Below, one piece after another: positions 13,931-23,775 of a stretch of DNA of 64,000 bases. The DNA is from Lagopus muta (lineage: Eukaryota; Chordata; Aves; Galliformes; Phasianidae). The stretch is from positions 80,238,134 to 80,302,133 of the forward strand of contig NC_064435.1 in NCBI RefSeq assembly GCF_023343835.1, in the 5' to 3' direction. The position numbers and the translations under genes were made by a program. The first letter of the stretch is position 1. Each line of letters starts with the position of its first letter. Below the pieces are notes generated by a model, which had not been told where the DNA came from, made no database searches, and worked only from the letters and a program-made list of their open reading frames with translations.

Positions 13931-15090
13931 GTCAACCCCGATGCATCCATCAGCCCCACCAATGGGCACAGTGTAGAGAAGAAGAAGCCTGGCCCAGGTG
14001 TAGGGCAGAGCCTTGCCATTCTGCCACCATCAAGTGGAGACTCCTCAAGTCGAGGGCAGTGGCAGCATTCAGCCTCAGCTTTATAGTTCTGTACTAAAGT
14101 TTGTTTTGCTGCTCCCTAAACACATGCAGATATAATTTTGGTCTTCACTACAGAGAAACTAAACTTGCATGGAGAGATGACACTTTATTAGAAACCGTTG
14201 CATACAAAGCAAGTTGCAAAAGCCAACTGGGTATTACAGGAAGATGCAGTCAGTTCCTTCGTCTTCATTTAGAGATGCAGTCACAGGAGTTTTCTCCTTG
14301 CTTAATGTTGCTAGTTTTGATGGCCGGTTGTGGGATTGTTTTGGTGTGGTAGCACTTTTAAAAGCACTTAACCAGTGAGGTGAATGTGAACAAAGTCTTG
14401 TTTTCTGTAACAGTTTTGAGATCATTTGTTTTCATTTATGAGGTGTTTGGACTTTTCTTTCCATGGGGATGCTGGAAATTCTTAAGAAATTTAGATGCAG
14501 GCAATTCAAAAGCTGGCTGTTTACTACTGCTGCATGTGGTTACCCATATTCACAACAGTCTTTCAGCATCATCTGTCTGTGATCACATTTTTATTTGAAA
14601 GAGAACAGTTGTCATGTTTGCTCTGTGATTTACATTATTTAAACAAGCAGGGGGAAAAGGAATTTGAAGCAGCTCATTCAATAGCATGACTAAGATGTAT
14701 GACAACTTATTATAAAGCGTTCACCATTATAAGGCAGTAAGGCACATACACAAAAACAAAGAATAACTCTTTTGCTCTGAAATAGCCTGGTGAAAGGATG
14801 CTGCCTCCTGGTGATTTATAGGCATATGAACTTCCACAACAATTACATCTTAAATATTTTGCCCTCAGAAGGCAGCCGGCTCTGAGAGCCGTGCTCAGCC
14901 CGCATGGATGTGCGCATCTCACCTGGTGCCCACCGACCACTGGGTGCTGCTTCTGAGGGTTCCCCCAAGTTTCCTTCCTCAGACAGGTTGTGTCTGGAGG
15001 GCTTTGGGCTGCAGCGGCACAGAGCCCAGCACTGATGCTGTGCACTGGTGAGAGGGAGCCATTCTCACAGTGATTTTCTCTTCTCCACAG

Positions 15091-15159
15091 GATTTCCTTC
15101 AAGGGGACTGTACCAAAGCCAGGCAAAAGCTGAACTGGAAGCCCAGAGTCACATTTGAT
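15091..15159 (+). CDS. GMDS: GMDS penultimate coding exon (GDP-mannose 4,6-dehydratase)
   Basis: GMDS is the cytosolic NADP-dependent short-chain dehydratase that converts GDP-mannose to GDP-4-keto-6-deoxymannose, the first step of de novo GDP-fucose synthesis. This 69-bp exon is phase 0 at both ends and encodes 23 residues, beginning [16 protein letters not shown] and ending RVTFD. That matches the near-C-terminal segment of vertebrate GMDS as I remember it, with K-to-R and A-to-T changes. It is flanked by a consensus acceptor (CTTCTCCACAG) and donor (GTGAGT). It reads directly into the exon at 15485, whose first residues ELVREM continue the family sequence. The catalytic Ser/Thr-Tyr-Lys centre and Rossmann fold are encoded upstream, outside the window. 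The call rests on residue-level recognition and splice sites and is firm. Confidence 0.96.
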
Positions 15160-15484
15160 GTGAGTGAGGAGCTTTGTGCCTACCAGGGGTTCATGTCCTC
15201 CAGGAGCCACCCGGGGTGGGGGGGTTTGTCATGATCAGTGACCACCCTGGGCTGTTGTTCCTTGGATGGCAGCAGCCACTTCAGTGGCATGTCTGACTGT
15301 TCACCCTGGGAAAGGAGTGTGTACTCATGGAGGGAAGCAAAGGAGGGCATGAATAGGGGAGTATACCGGCAAGCACTGGGGGAACCACATCTCCTCCCCC
15401 TCCTGCGTTGGGCGGGGGGCTCATCACGCTGCAGGGTTCATCCCTGACCCCAGGGCCCTCACCTGTCTTTCTTCTCCTTCACAG
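15160..15484 (+). other. GMDS: GMDS last intron (325 bp)
   Basis: A short GT-AG intron between the last two coding exons. The donor is GTGAGTGAGG and the acceptor is a pyrimidine tract ending TTCACAG. It is GC-rich compared with the preceding long intron. I see no repeat or other element in it. Confidence 0.93.
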
Positions 15485-15547
15485 GAGCTGGTGAGGGAGA
15501 TGGTGGATGCCGACGTGGAGCTCATGAGGAGCAACCCCAACGCCTGA
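15485..15547 (+). CDS. GMDS: GMDS terminal coding exon with stop codon
   Basis: The exon encodes the last 20 residues of GDP-mannose 4,6-dehydratase, ELVREMVDADVELMRSNPNA, then TGA at 15545-15547. The C-terminal NPNA is characteristic of animal GMDS. Relative to the human protein as I recall it, H is replaced by D in the VDAD segment and T by S in the RSN segment; both are conservative for a surface tail. The reading frame is continuous with the exon at 15091-15159. The gene runs toward FOXC1, which lies on the opposite strand about 7.5 kb away, so the two genes are convergent. Nothing suggests a pseudogene: both exons are intact and properly spliced. Confidence 0.96.
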   Translation, partial: ELVREMVDADVELMRSNPNA

Positions 15548-15820
15548 GCCCTCTGGGACCCAGCCATGGCACAGCTACATGGGGGCCGTGCTGGGGGCCA
15601 CCCCCAGCCCCGGTGGCTCTATGCTAGCAGCCTGTGTGTGCAAGGCCGGTTTTGTCCTTCCTCCATTCCCCCAGTGCCTCAGGCCCCACACATCGGGGGC
15701 AGCCCCGCTCCTCCACCCAGGCCACCTCTGGTGCCTGCCACACTACTTTACCTAGAGGAGCCATTGGCCAGAGAGCCCACCGACTTACTTTTTAATTAAA
15801 ACTTGTCTTTCTATTACTTA
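15548..15820 (+). other. GMDS: GMDS 3'UTR
   Basis: GC-rich 3'UTR following the GMDS stop. The ATTAAA hexamer at 15795-15800 is the best polyadenylation signal, so cleavage is expected around 15815-15825. A second ATTAAA at 16312-16317 could give a longer form. The exact end is inferred. Confidence 0.75.
15795..15800 (+). terminator. GMDS: GMDS polyadenylation signal ATTAAA
   Basis: ATTAAA lies about 250 bases after the GMDS stop and is followed by a T-rich stretch (CTTGTCTTTCT). It is the first canonical or near-canonical signal after the coding end. Confidence 0.65.
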
Positions 15821-17030
15821 ATGCGACCTCCAGCGCATTTTTAGTACTTTCTCCCATCTGAATGCCAGCACCCCCCAGCAACAGCAGCAGCACACCCCTG
15901 GTGCTGTGTGTGCCCTCCAGTCCCTGCTCCACCGCATCCTCCTGCCTTCCTTTTCTGAGCACTCCTTGTTTTCCCTTCCTGCAGCTTCCCTCCACCCCAG
16001 CGACCCATTTCCAGCACTTGAACTCTGTAAAAATTCAGATAACTCGATCTAACTTGCAGTGAAATCGCCTTTTGACCATGCCAAATTAATTCCTAATTGC
16101 TGGAATCGCTTTCAGATCAGGCAGAGGGGGTTTGCACGCACGCTTCAGATCTTCATTGCAGGGTGTAAGGGGTCACAGAGAGCCTTTCAGTCCTTCCCAG
16201 CCCCTCCTTCCCAAAGTACCTTCCCAGCCCTGGGGTTTGGGTAATTTTTTCCCCTTTTTTTTTCCCCCAGAATCATCTCATTCCCCACCCACCTTCTTCC
16301 TGCATACTATGATTAAACCTTGGACTGGAGCTTGAACCATCTCAAAAGATGGCTTAAGAAATTAAAAAATTAAAAAAAAATAAAAAAAATAAAAAGAAGC
16401 ATGGTTGTTGGTTTTTGTTGTTTTTTTTTTTAAAAAGCAACTTCAAGGTGAGTAAATATTTTTGCACTCTTCGTGCCAAGGTGCCTGGGTTATCCAGAGG
16501 TCGCTGAGCCCGTCTGTTTCCCATTGGTTTGGGATCTTCCACTACTGATCGTGGCCATCACTTCAGCCAGGTGCCCCAAACACGAATGGGGCCATCCTGC
16601 AGCCGACCAGAGGGAGCTCTCACGGGGGAGTTGTGCTTGGTGCTGGATGGGGCACCGTTTTGCAGAAAACAGGGGGGGACACGATGGAGGCTGCAGGGAG
16701 AGAGGGCTCCTTGTGCACTCTGGCAGCTGACAGAGATGCAATGGAAAATGTGTAGGGTGCTGTGGGGCACAGGGAAAGAGCACTATTGTGGCACAGCCCT
16801 TTGGGGCCACTTTGTGCAGGTGAGTAGAGTGCGAGCCTGGGGTTGTGGGGCTGCAAGAGCAGAGGGGGAGAGAGAGGAAGGGATGGGAGCTGCTCTGCTC
16901 TGCTCACCCTGAGCCACAGCACTCGTGCAAAAGGCTGTTGCTGGCAGATCACCGTGGCACGTGTAATAATAACAATTAATAATCATCATCATTTAAAGGG
17001 AAAAAAAGGAACAAGATAACTCAACCCTAA
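15821..17030. other. Intergenic spacer between GMDS and the FOXC1 CpG domain
   Basis: No gene is recognised. The spacer contains an alternative ATTAAA (16312-16317), an A/T low-complexity block at 16358-16438, and a GC-moderate stretch at 16480-16960 with overlapping short open frames on both strands. Those frames have no recognisable protein content. CpG density is low until about 17.03 kb. Confidence 0.7.
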
Positions 17031-17337
17031 AGCACTTTCCCGACGACGTATTTCTGGGAACTATTTTTGCATACAGTGATGCCCTGGGATGTTCGCAGTA
17101 TAATATCGGCTTGCAGCCCCTCCTGTGTGTCGCCAGCGCTCCTTAGCCCTCGGTGTTGTTCTCTGCTCGCCCCAACCGCGCTGCTTTAGAGCCAGTTGGT
17201 GTTCAGCCTTTGTGTTGGGGGCAAAGTGGGGGAGCGGCAGACAAAACGGATCCTAAACCAAAGGTTCCCTCAGGGCGATTTGCAGTTCCTCTGCCAGCCG
17301 GACTCTTTGCAACGACCACGGGATCACGTTTTAGAAA

Positions 17338-17396
17338 CGGAACAAAGCAAAACAAAGTAAAATAAAATAAAACAATGAAAAAATAAAATACAAACG
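17338..17396 (+). repeat. A-rich low-complexity block
   Basis: Short (AAAAT/AAAAC)n-like sequence at the edge of the CpG domain. Confidence 0.8.
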
Positions 17397-17644
17397 CACG
17401 GCGAAGTGAGCAGACGATCCCTCTATACGGAATCAATGCACCGCTCGCAGACCCACGTTCCCAACGCCCGTTCATCGCCCAAGTCGGGCGCAGCGCAGCC
17501 CCATCCGTCCCTCCCGCACGCCGTCGCTCCGACCGCGCCGTCGGGCGCACCGCGGCTCCGCGCAGCTCCGAGGGCGGCTGCGAACCGAGCCGGGCCGAGG
17601 CAGTGTTGCCGCAAAGCAAAACAAAACCAAGCAAACAAAAAAGG

Positions 17645-17880
17645 CTTTCTTCTCCCTCTTTTTTTTTTTTTTTTTTTTTTCCCTCTCTTCTTTGGATTTT
17701 TTCTTTTTTCTTTTTTCTTTTTTTCTTCTTTTATTTTTCCCCCTTTTTTCTTTTTTCTTTTCCTTTTTTTCTTTTTTTCCTTTTTCTTTTTTTTTTTTTA
17801 ATTTTTCCTTTCTTTTTGATTTTTTTTTCTTTCTTTTTTTTCCTTTTTTTTCTTTCTTTTTTTTCCTTTTTTTTTTTTTG
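17645..17880. repeat. Long T-rich polypyrimidine tract
   Basis: About 235 bases made almost entirely of T with interspersed C, with only a few G or A (near 17693, 17732, 17800 and 17819). It lies at the FOXC1-distal edge of the CpG domain. The open frames it creates (poly-Phe or poly-Lys) are artefacts. Confidence 0.92.
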
Positions 17881-18375
17881 AAGGAGGTTGGGAAATCATT
17901 ACTCTTCCCTCTCCCGAAACCCTTTCCCCGGAGCCACCCGCGGGTGCCCGTTCCCGCAGGCGGCGGCCCCACACGAGTCCGACCCCGCTCCATTCCCGGG
18001 GGGAAAGGGGGGGGCGCTTCCCCGCTGCCCCCGACGCCGTCCGCAGCGCGCCGGGTTGTTCCCCGGGATGGCGAAGCGAAGCCACCAGCGCCATCGCGAG
18101 GGTCACACCTTCCCCCCTTTCCCTCCCTCCCCTCGGGGCCGGGGGTCGTGGTTTGTGGGGCGGGGGCCGATCTCTGCCCCGTGACCCCCTATTGAGCGCC
18201 GGTGCTCCGCCGCCCGCAGACACAACAAACGCGGCCCGGAGCGGTGCGGCCGGCAGAGCTCCAACGTTTTGACGGGTGGAAGAAAAACATCAACAGATTC
18301 CTCGCAACAATCCGGTGCTGGGGGCGAGGGGGGGACTGCGGGCGGGGGAGAGGTCGGTGCGAGGCGGCGGGCGCT

Positions 18376-18412
18376 AATTGCGACCTTTGCTTTGTTAATG
18401 AGCCCGCTCCGG
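18376..18412. promoter_or_regulatory. Candidate regulatory islet with homeodomain and SOX-like motifs
   Basis: Within dense CpG sequence, a short AT-bearing stretch contains GCTAATTGCG, then CTTTGTTAATGAGC. It has two homeodomain-type cores (TAATTG, TTAATGAG) flanking a SOX-like CTTTGTT. It directly precedes the 27-C run. Function is inferred from motifs only. Confidence 0.35.
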
Positions 18413-18415
18413 CCT

Positions 18416-18442
18416 CCCCCCCCCCCCCCCCCCCCCCCCCCC
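18416..18442 (+). repeat. Homopolymer C27
   Basis: 27 consecutive C bases, apart from the boundary T residues. The opposite strand is G27, able in principle to form a G-quadruplex. Assembly length may be unreliable. Confidence 0.9.
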
Positions 18443-19434
18443 TCCTCGCCCCGCGCTGCGCCGGCACTGCCCGAACAGCGCTCTGCTCCGGGCGGCACTG
18501 TCAGCGCTGTTACGTTATCGTTCAGTGGGAAACGTTCTCCTTTTTTTTCCCCTTATTTCAGGTACTTATTAACAATAATGATAATAATAAACTCGAAGTT
18601 TGAACGCTCGGAAAATAAACTACAGGAACAGAGAGTGGCTACGGCGCTTCTCTATCTCGAGCCCTTCTGCTCCGTCGCTGTGCCGATCCGACCTCAGTAT
18701 CTATCGATTGATGAATACATAACATCATATCGAACATAAATATCCCGAGTATCATCATTTGTTCTTTCTTTCTTTTTTATTTATTGTTTTCTTTCCCGAC
18801 TGGAGGAAATTCGGCTATTTTCAGAGCTAATGGCTCTAAACGTGCCGGTTTTCCTGCGTTCTCCCCAGCGGCGGCGGCGAAAGGAGGAGGGGGGATTCCA
18901 GTCAGGATCTCGTTGTTGGCGGTGTCACTCCGCTACGCGCAGCCCCGACCCCCGGCGCAGGTAGGGCCGCTCCCGGGCGGCCCCACGCACGGCTCCGCTC
19001 TGCCCACCCAGAGCGCCCCGAGCTGCGCTGATTGAGGTGGCAGAAAACTGCCGACCTCCCCATTCCCACGCAGCCCGCGGGCCTCCAGCCGGGTCCGCCT
19101 TTCCTCCACTTCCCCATGCTTTCTAATATCTCTTATTTTTGCCGCACGCGAGTATCGAGAGAGGTTACAAGCCGAGCGAGCCGCGGGCGACTCTCGGTGC
19201 CTAGGGGAGTCCCTGCCCCTCACGCCGTTCGCACCCCGGGGCCGCTCGCGGGGCCTTCGCCCCGACACAGAACCGCTCCCCCCTCCGCTGCCATTGTTCT
19301 GCGCTTGATAAAAAACAATCGCTCGTTAACCCCCGCCCTCCCCCCGGCGGCGGTGCGCTGGGAACGGCGGCATCGCCTCCCCTGACCCCCGTCTCCTTTT
19401 CTGTCTTTCTGTCCCCTGAAAAATGATTCCGCGC

Positions 19435-19530
19435 GCTCTGATTGAATTTTATTCCTTCCTGACCTGGCCCGGTTTTATTGCATGGACACCATCAATCTTG
19501 ACCTAACACGACGTTTGTTTATGGCTTTGG
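19435..19530. promoter_or_regulatory. Candidate conserved noncoding element with forkhead-type site
   Basis: An AT-balanced islet in CpG-rich surroundings. It contains TTTTATTGC, a nuclear-receptor-like TGACCT (twice), CAATCTTGACC, and a forkhead-type TGTTTAT at 19516-19522. The departure from local base composition suggests constraint. Conservation could not be tested here. Confidence 0.35.
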
Positions 19531-19959
19531 AAAGAAGCGAATGGCTTTATGAGCGCCGCCGTCATGAAGTCGGGAGGGCTCCGCGCACCGCGGCACCGCA
19601 CCACCTTCGGGGAGGACGCGCCGTCGGGCAGGAAAAGGAGAGGGGGAAATAAAAAAAGGGGGGTGGGGGGGAAAGAAACAAAATCCACACGGGAAGGGCG
19701 AGGGGGACCCTCCCGGCACGTGGGCTCGGGTCGAGGTCCGGCGGACTAAAACTCGCGCAACCTGCTCTGCGCGCTGCCCCGCTGTGCTCCTCCGCACGCC
19801 ACCTGCGCGCCCGCGCAGCGACAACTCGGCCTCAGGCGCCCCGACGGCACCGCCGCTGCCCCTGCCCTCTGCTGCGCGTCTCGCAGTCCTTCCAAAATCC
19901 TCGCATATTAAAATAACCGAGCCGTCGGGCAATCGAGGGGGAACAGAGTGACTGCGCCG

Positions 19960-20030
19960 ACATTTAAATGACCTCGCACTGAGATTAATTGAAAGCTAAC
20001 GTTCAATTAGCGGTTATTCCCGAAATCGGT
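19960..20030. promoter_or_regulatory. Candidate element with palindromic homeodomain sites
   Basis: TAATTGAA at 19986-19993 and its exact reverse complement TTCAATTA at 20002-20009 are separated by 8 bases. They lie near ATTTAAATGACC. The arrangement suits paired homeodomain binding. Function is inferred from motifs only. Confidence 0.35.
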
Positions 20031-20504
20031 GATCTCCGACGAGGATGCGGGTCCATCCGTCCCCACGCGGGTCCGGCGTTCCGCTCCTGCTCACTCCGTG
20101 AGGACGACACATGAAACCCCTCGCATCGTTACCTCCCGTTCCTCTTCACGTGGGCCCCGGCCCTTCGCCGCCGCTGCCCCCTGAGCGTAGCAAAAGCCCC
20201 GGCAGCGCAAATCCAACCGCGTTCGCCTCAGACAGTGCCGTTTCGTGGGGACACACGCAGAGGGCAGCGTGCAGCCGGAGTGCAGCCCGGAGGTCACCCG
20301 TCGTGCCACGGAGCTGGGCTCTATTTTGAAAATACGTCCGTACTCACCTCGGGGCTCTTTCAATGATATTTCAGAAAGGGCCCCGCTTTCATAAAACGCA
20401 CGTTTGGTAACACTCCCCGTAAGGCCTCCAGCCGCGACACAAACAGTCGCACCACATTCTCCCTCCGTCAGGGGCCGCGGAGGTGCGGAAGGGCTTTAAA
20501 TCCA

Positions 20505-20790
20505 CATATTCGGTTGTGACCTTTGCAGAACGTAATGCAAACTGTCACTCACTTTAAGAAGAAATTCTATGGAGGAAATTCGGGCAGAGGGAAGAATATT
20601 CCTCTTCTGCCTGGGGGAATTCAGACCTCACACTCCCCTCAATTTCGGTGGCAGATAATTAAACACAAAATAAGAAATCACTGCGGCCGGCCAAATGGAG
20701 CGGTCCCTCAAATTAGCAACAGTTTTAAGGCGAGATTTTTTCTTCCCTTGGACAACACGCAAAGCAACAGCTTTGAGATTCGGCTCAGGC
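20505..20790. promoter_or_regulatory. Candidate noncoding element in the FOXC1 3' flank
   Basis: A moderately AT-rich, non-repetitive islet within the CpG domain. It carries TGACCTTTGCA (a nuclear-receptor type half site plus spacer), GAATATTCCTC, AGATAATTAAAC and CAAATTAGC. An overlapping open frame of 162 codons has no recognisable protein content. Flagged on composition and motif density only. Confidence 0.3.
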
Positions 20791-21899
20791 TGAAACACTG
20801 GAGCTGCGCGCTGCCCCCTCACCCGCGGAGTGCCCCGCGGCAGAACAGGGCCGAGCAGCCCCGTCCCTCTACCCGGTGCCGCAGGAGTTCCGCGAGGAGA
20901 TGCGCGCTGCGCGCAGGGTCAGATGGCTGCTCCGTGGTGATGGGGCAGGCCCGGTTCCGCGGGGAGACCCACTCAGAACCCGCGCAGCGCCATTTCCGTT
21001 CTCCGCGTTAGGGTTCTGTGCGGAGGGGGGAGAAAAAAAATAATCATAATTAACAAAAAATAAATACGAAATAACGAACCCCGCGCGTGCCCTCTGCTGC
21101 GCCTCCCCGCAGGACTTTCGGGTGCGGGAGGGTCGCCAGAAAGAACCGGGAACCTGGCGGGACGTGTCCCTGCCCCCCGCGCAGGGACAGTGGAAGGTAC
21201 GGGCGGCACTCGTTGGAACGCCTCACGGCCCCGTTCTCCCCCGGCAGAGCAGCGGCACGAAACGAGCCCCACTCTCCTCGCTGTTTCTTCCCCCCGCCGC
21301 TGAGAAAACTGGGGGTGCGGGGAGATCGGTGTCTCTTAGCACCGAAAATATTACCCAACCATTACATGCAATCGCCGCTCTGCCCTCCCCGCGCCTTAAC
21401 TTTGATTTTGGAGTTTAATCTCGAGAGAAACACCGATCCCACGCAGGCACCGCGGGGACAGACTCCGGTCGCCGCCGGAGCTTCATTTTGGGAGGAGAAA
21501 AGGGCGAAAACAGGAGCAGGGTGCAGCGCACGGCGCTGGGAGCGGGGGTCCGCCATCAGAAACGGCCCGGAGCGCTCCGCTCCATTTCTCCTTCGCTCCA
21601 ACGATAACACAACGGTGCGACGGGGCGGGAGGGGAGACGGCGGGTTGCGGGGGGGTGGGGGTGGGAGGGGGGCTTTTCGGACCCAACTCAATAAACACAT
21701 AGATAGAAATAGTGCCGATAATTTCTTCACTGGTACTATCACAGGAAAAACAAAATAATATCAAAGAATTACACAAAACAATTTAAAAGACAGTGAGCTA
21801 TTTAAAGAAACCGATTTCTAAGCAGCTTCGTGCAGTAACTCCCAAAGTCGGTGTGCTTGAAGGTGCGCTGTGATTATCGCTGCTCCGGAGAGGAAGAGC

Positions 21900-22250
21900 T
21901 GCCCAAAAGCGGGGCACTGAGGTGAACACCTCTGTATTTATTTACAGTGCAAACTCAGCAATGCGGCAGCAATTACTGCTGAGTGTCGCCTCCTGATAAG
22001 AGGCACTGATAGGAAACGGCATTATCTTGCGAGCAAACTTTAGGCCTTAAATATCTGCAATCGAATCGCCTTCTCCCCAGATCTGACTGACAGGGCACAG
22101 CCTTTCAACTTAATGAATTTACGGCAGTTTGGTGGCTGTTTGCAAAGGGGGAGGCAATCCTCAATGCCCGTAGGTTCTTAATTGCAAATTGAGCAGAAGG
22201 TGACATTCCTGCCCGGACAGAATGTCAGTCTGCGACCCATTCGTCTACGG
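21900..22250. promoter_or_regulatory. Candidate conserved element with GATA cluster downstream of FOXC1
   Basis: An AT-balanced single-copy block in the CpG domain. Three GATA-type sites lie within 35 bases: TGATAAG at 21994-22000, TGATAGG at 22007-22013, and TTATCT at 22022-22027 (AGATAA on minus). Homeodomain/octamer-like TTAATTGCAAATTGAG lies near 22178. A minus-strand AATAAA at 21937-21942 means it could alternatively belong to a long FOXC1 3'UTR. Confidence 0.4.
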
Positions 22251-22316
22251 TGGCCGTGGAAATATATTTTTTTCAGGTTTAAAGAATAAAGAGGAAGGGG
22301 AGAGACGGAAAGAAAG

Positions 22317-22344
22317 AAAAAAAAAAAAAAAAAAAAAAAAAAAA
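22317..22344 (+). repeat. Poly(A) run, 28 bases
   Basis: A28 preceded by a purine-rich stretch (GAAAGAAAG). No recognisable retroposed gene or SINE body lies immediately 5' of it, so it is best called a simple repeat. Confidence 0.85.
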
Positions 22345-23044
22345 CTTAAAAACCACATAGGAAAAATTCTCCCCTCCAACTTTTCCTAAACGGATCCGCA
22401 GCGGAGCAGTGGGGCCGTCCCAGCGGAGTGGAAAGGTCCCCAAAGGACAGGAGCCGGGCAGAGCCACGGCAGTGCGACCCAGAGCTTCGTTCTCTTCGGA
22501 GATCAAGCGCTGCTCTACAGGAGCGGCCCCTCTGCCAACTGCGCAAAGCAGCGATTTCTGTGCCCACGGCACACTTAAGAAAACGCACATTAGAGACTAT
22601 CAGCCATCTAAGATCCACCGCGGGGTTTAGAAACACACGCGGTGCGTTTCTAGAAATAAATACGCGAGCCTTCTTTAAACAGAGATCCACATTCAAATCC
22701 CGCTTACAAACATCGGGGTAACGCGTAGGGGCCGCCCCATGTGCGTGCACCGACAGCAGCGCAGGGACCGGGCCGGGGCCGCACCGCCGTTATCGGCCAT
22801 TTATTGAGGAGAAAACGCGTCTGTTTGCTCGCCAGCCCCGAGCTGCTCCGGGAGGAATTTGTTCCCAGTGAATGGGACAAGCCGAGAGAGGGGAACACAG
22901 CGCGGAAGGGACAGAAATGGGATTTTTGGACCTGGGGTGCCCGGGGTTTGCGCGGAGGGGACGCGCAGTGCCGTCGCCCCGCGGGAGCCACGGAACCCTT
23001 TTCTTCCCCTCTCAAAGCAAAGCGTGAAAGTATGCAGACGTGGG

Positions 23045-23514
23045 CAGGGTCATTCCAACTGAACGGTAATTTATTAATAAACAAACAACGCGATACCTTC
23101 GGGATATTTTCAACGAAAAAAAAAAAAACAGGAAAAAATATTGATAGAATAAGATTAATACAGTTTCCCTTTTTTTATATATATAGAGTGAAAAAAAAAT
23201 ATCAGCGTTTCAGTCCGTGTTAACGACACTTCTCGGGGAAGGGGAAACACTTTGTGGCGTTTGGTCCGCACCATCCAACTACAAATTAAAAATAAATTAC
23301 TATGTGGCAATTTACACTTTCAAACAAGTCCTTGTCCGGGGGGGAGGGCGGGTGGGGGTGCAGAAGCGGGGCGCGGCGATACCTCACGGGACGGGACGCG
23401 GGGGGAGAGCACTGCTGGGAAGCGATCAACCAAAAAAAAAGCGACACTTACGTGGGAGCGGGCACCGCCGTCCTCTCACCGCCCCGCACGCGGGCGGCGG
23501 GCGGCGGGCCGCGC
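23045..23514 (-). other. FOXC1: FOXC1 3'UTR (proximal form)
   Basis: The first part after the TGA stop is very GC-rich, then the sequence becomes AT-rich (23.28-23.05 kb on the minus strand), as expected of a vertebrate 3'UTR. It includes a conserved-looking stretch with TATATATA and long T runs. It ends shortly after AATAAA at 23070-23075. Alternative AATAAA hexamers on the minus strand at 22800-22805 and 21937-21942 could give longer transcripts. Confidence 0.7.
23070..23075 (-). terminator. FOXC1: FOXC1 polyadenylation signal AATAAA
   Basis: On the minus strand the hexamer AATAAA sits within TTTATTAATAAATTACCG, about 440 bases after the stop. It is followed by a G/T-containing region. It is the first AATAAA downstream of the coding end. 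Confidence 0.7.
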
Positions 23515-23744
23515 TCAGAACTTGCCGCAGTCGTAGACGAAGGCCCCGGAGGCGCGGTACAGCGGCTGGCTGCCGGGGAACGCCATCTGACAGCTGCCAC
23601 CGCCCCCCGCTCCTCCGCCGCTCCCCGCGTTGCCGCCGCCTCCTCCGCCTCCGGGCGAGGCGCTGAGCCCCATCCGCGGCGCTTCGAAGACGTCCCGCGG
23701 ACCGGCGGCGAAGCTCTGTTGCGGCCCCGCGTAGCCCAGCTCCC

Positions 23745-23775
<31 letters not shown>

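Larger units (their letters stand above)
1..15090 (+). other. GMDS: GMDS intron, 3' part (partial)
   Basis: This stretch lies upstream of the penultimate GMDS exon and ends in a good acceptor, a pyrimidine-rich tract followed by CACAG at 15086-15090. It has ordinary AT-leaning base composition. It contains three clear CR1 fragments (2160-2448, 7880-8102, 13721-13930), a 28-base G run, and long single-copy AT-rich blocks, for example 10.8-11.5 kb and 12.0-12.7 kb. I looked for the next upstream GMDS coding segments (the region around VREFVEKSF and KYYRPTEV) and did not recognise them, so the preceding exon probably lies outside the window. Short open frames here look like chance frames. A small exon could have been missed by eye. 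Confidence 0.8.

Noticed and set aside
14710..15210. 166-codon minus-strand frame overlapping the GMDS exon
   Set aside because: Antisense to a confirmed GMDS exon and its splice sites; no recognisable protein features.
16490..16992. Overlapping frames of about 70-127 codons on both strands between GMDS and the CpG domain
   Set aside because: Mutually overlapping in several frames, no conserved motif, no splice or promoter context; consistent with chance in a GC-moderate region.
17472..18195. Lys-rich and Phe-rich open frames across the T-rich tract
   Set aside because: They are translations of a polypyrimidine simple repeat.
22317..22344. A28 run as the tail of a processed pseudogene
   Set aside because: The sequence 5' of the run shows no recognisable retroposed coding or SINE body and no obvious target-site duplication.
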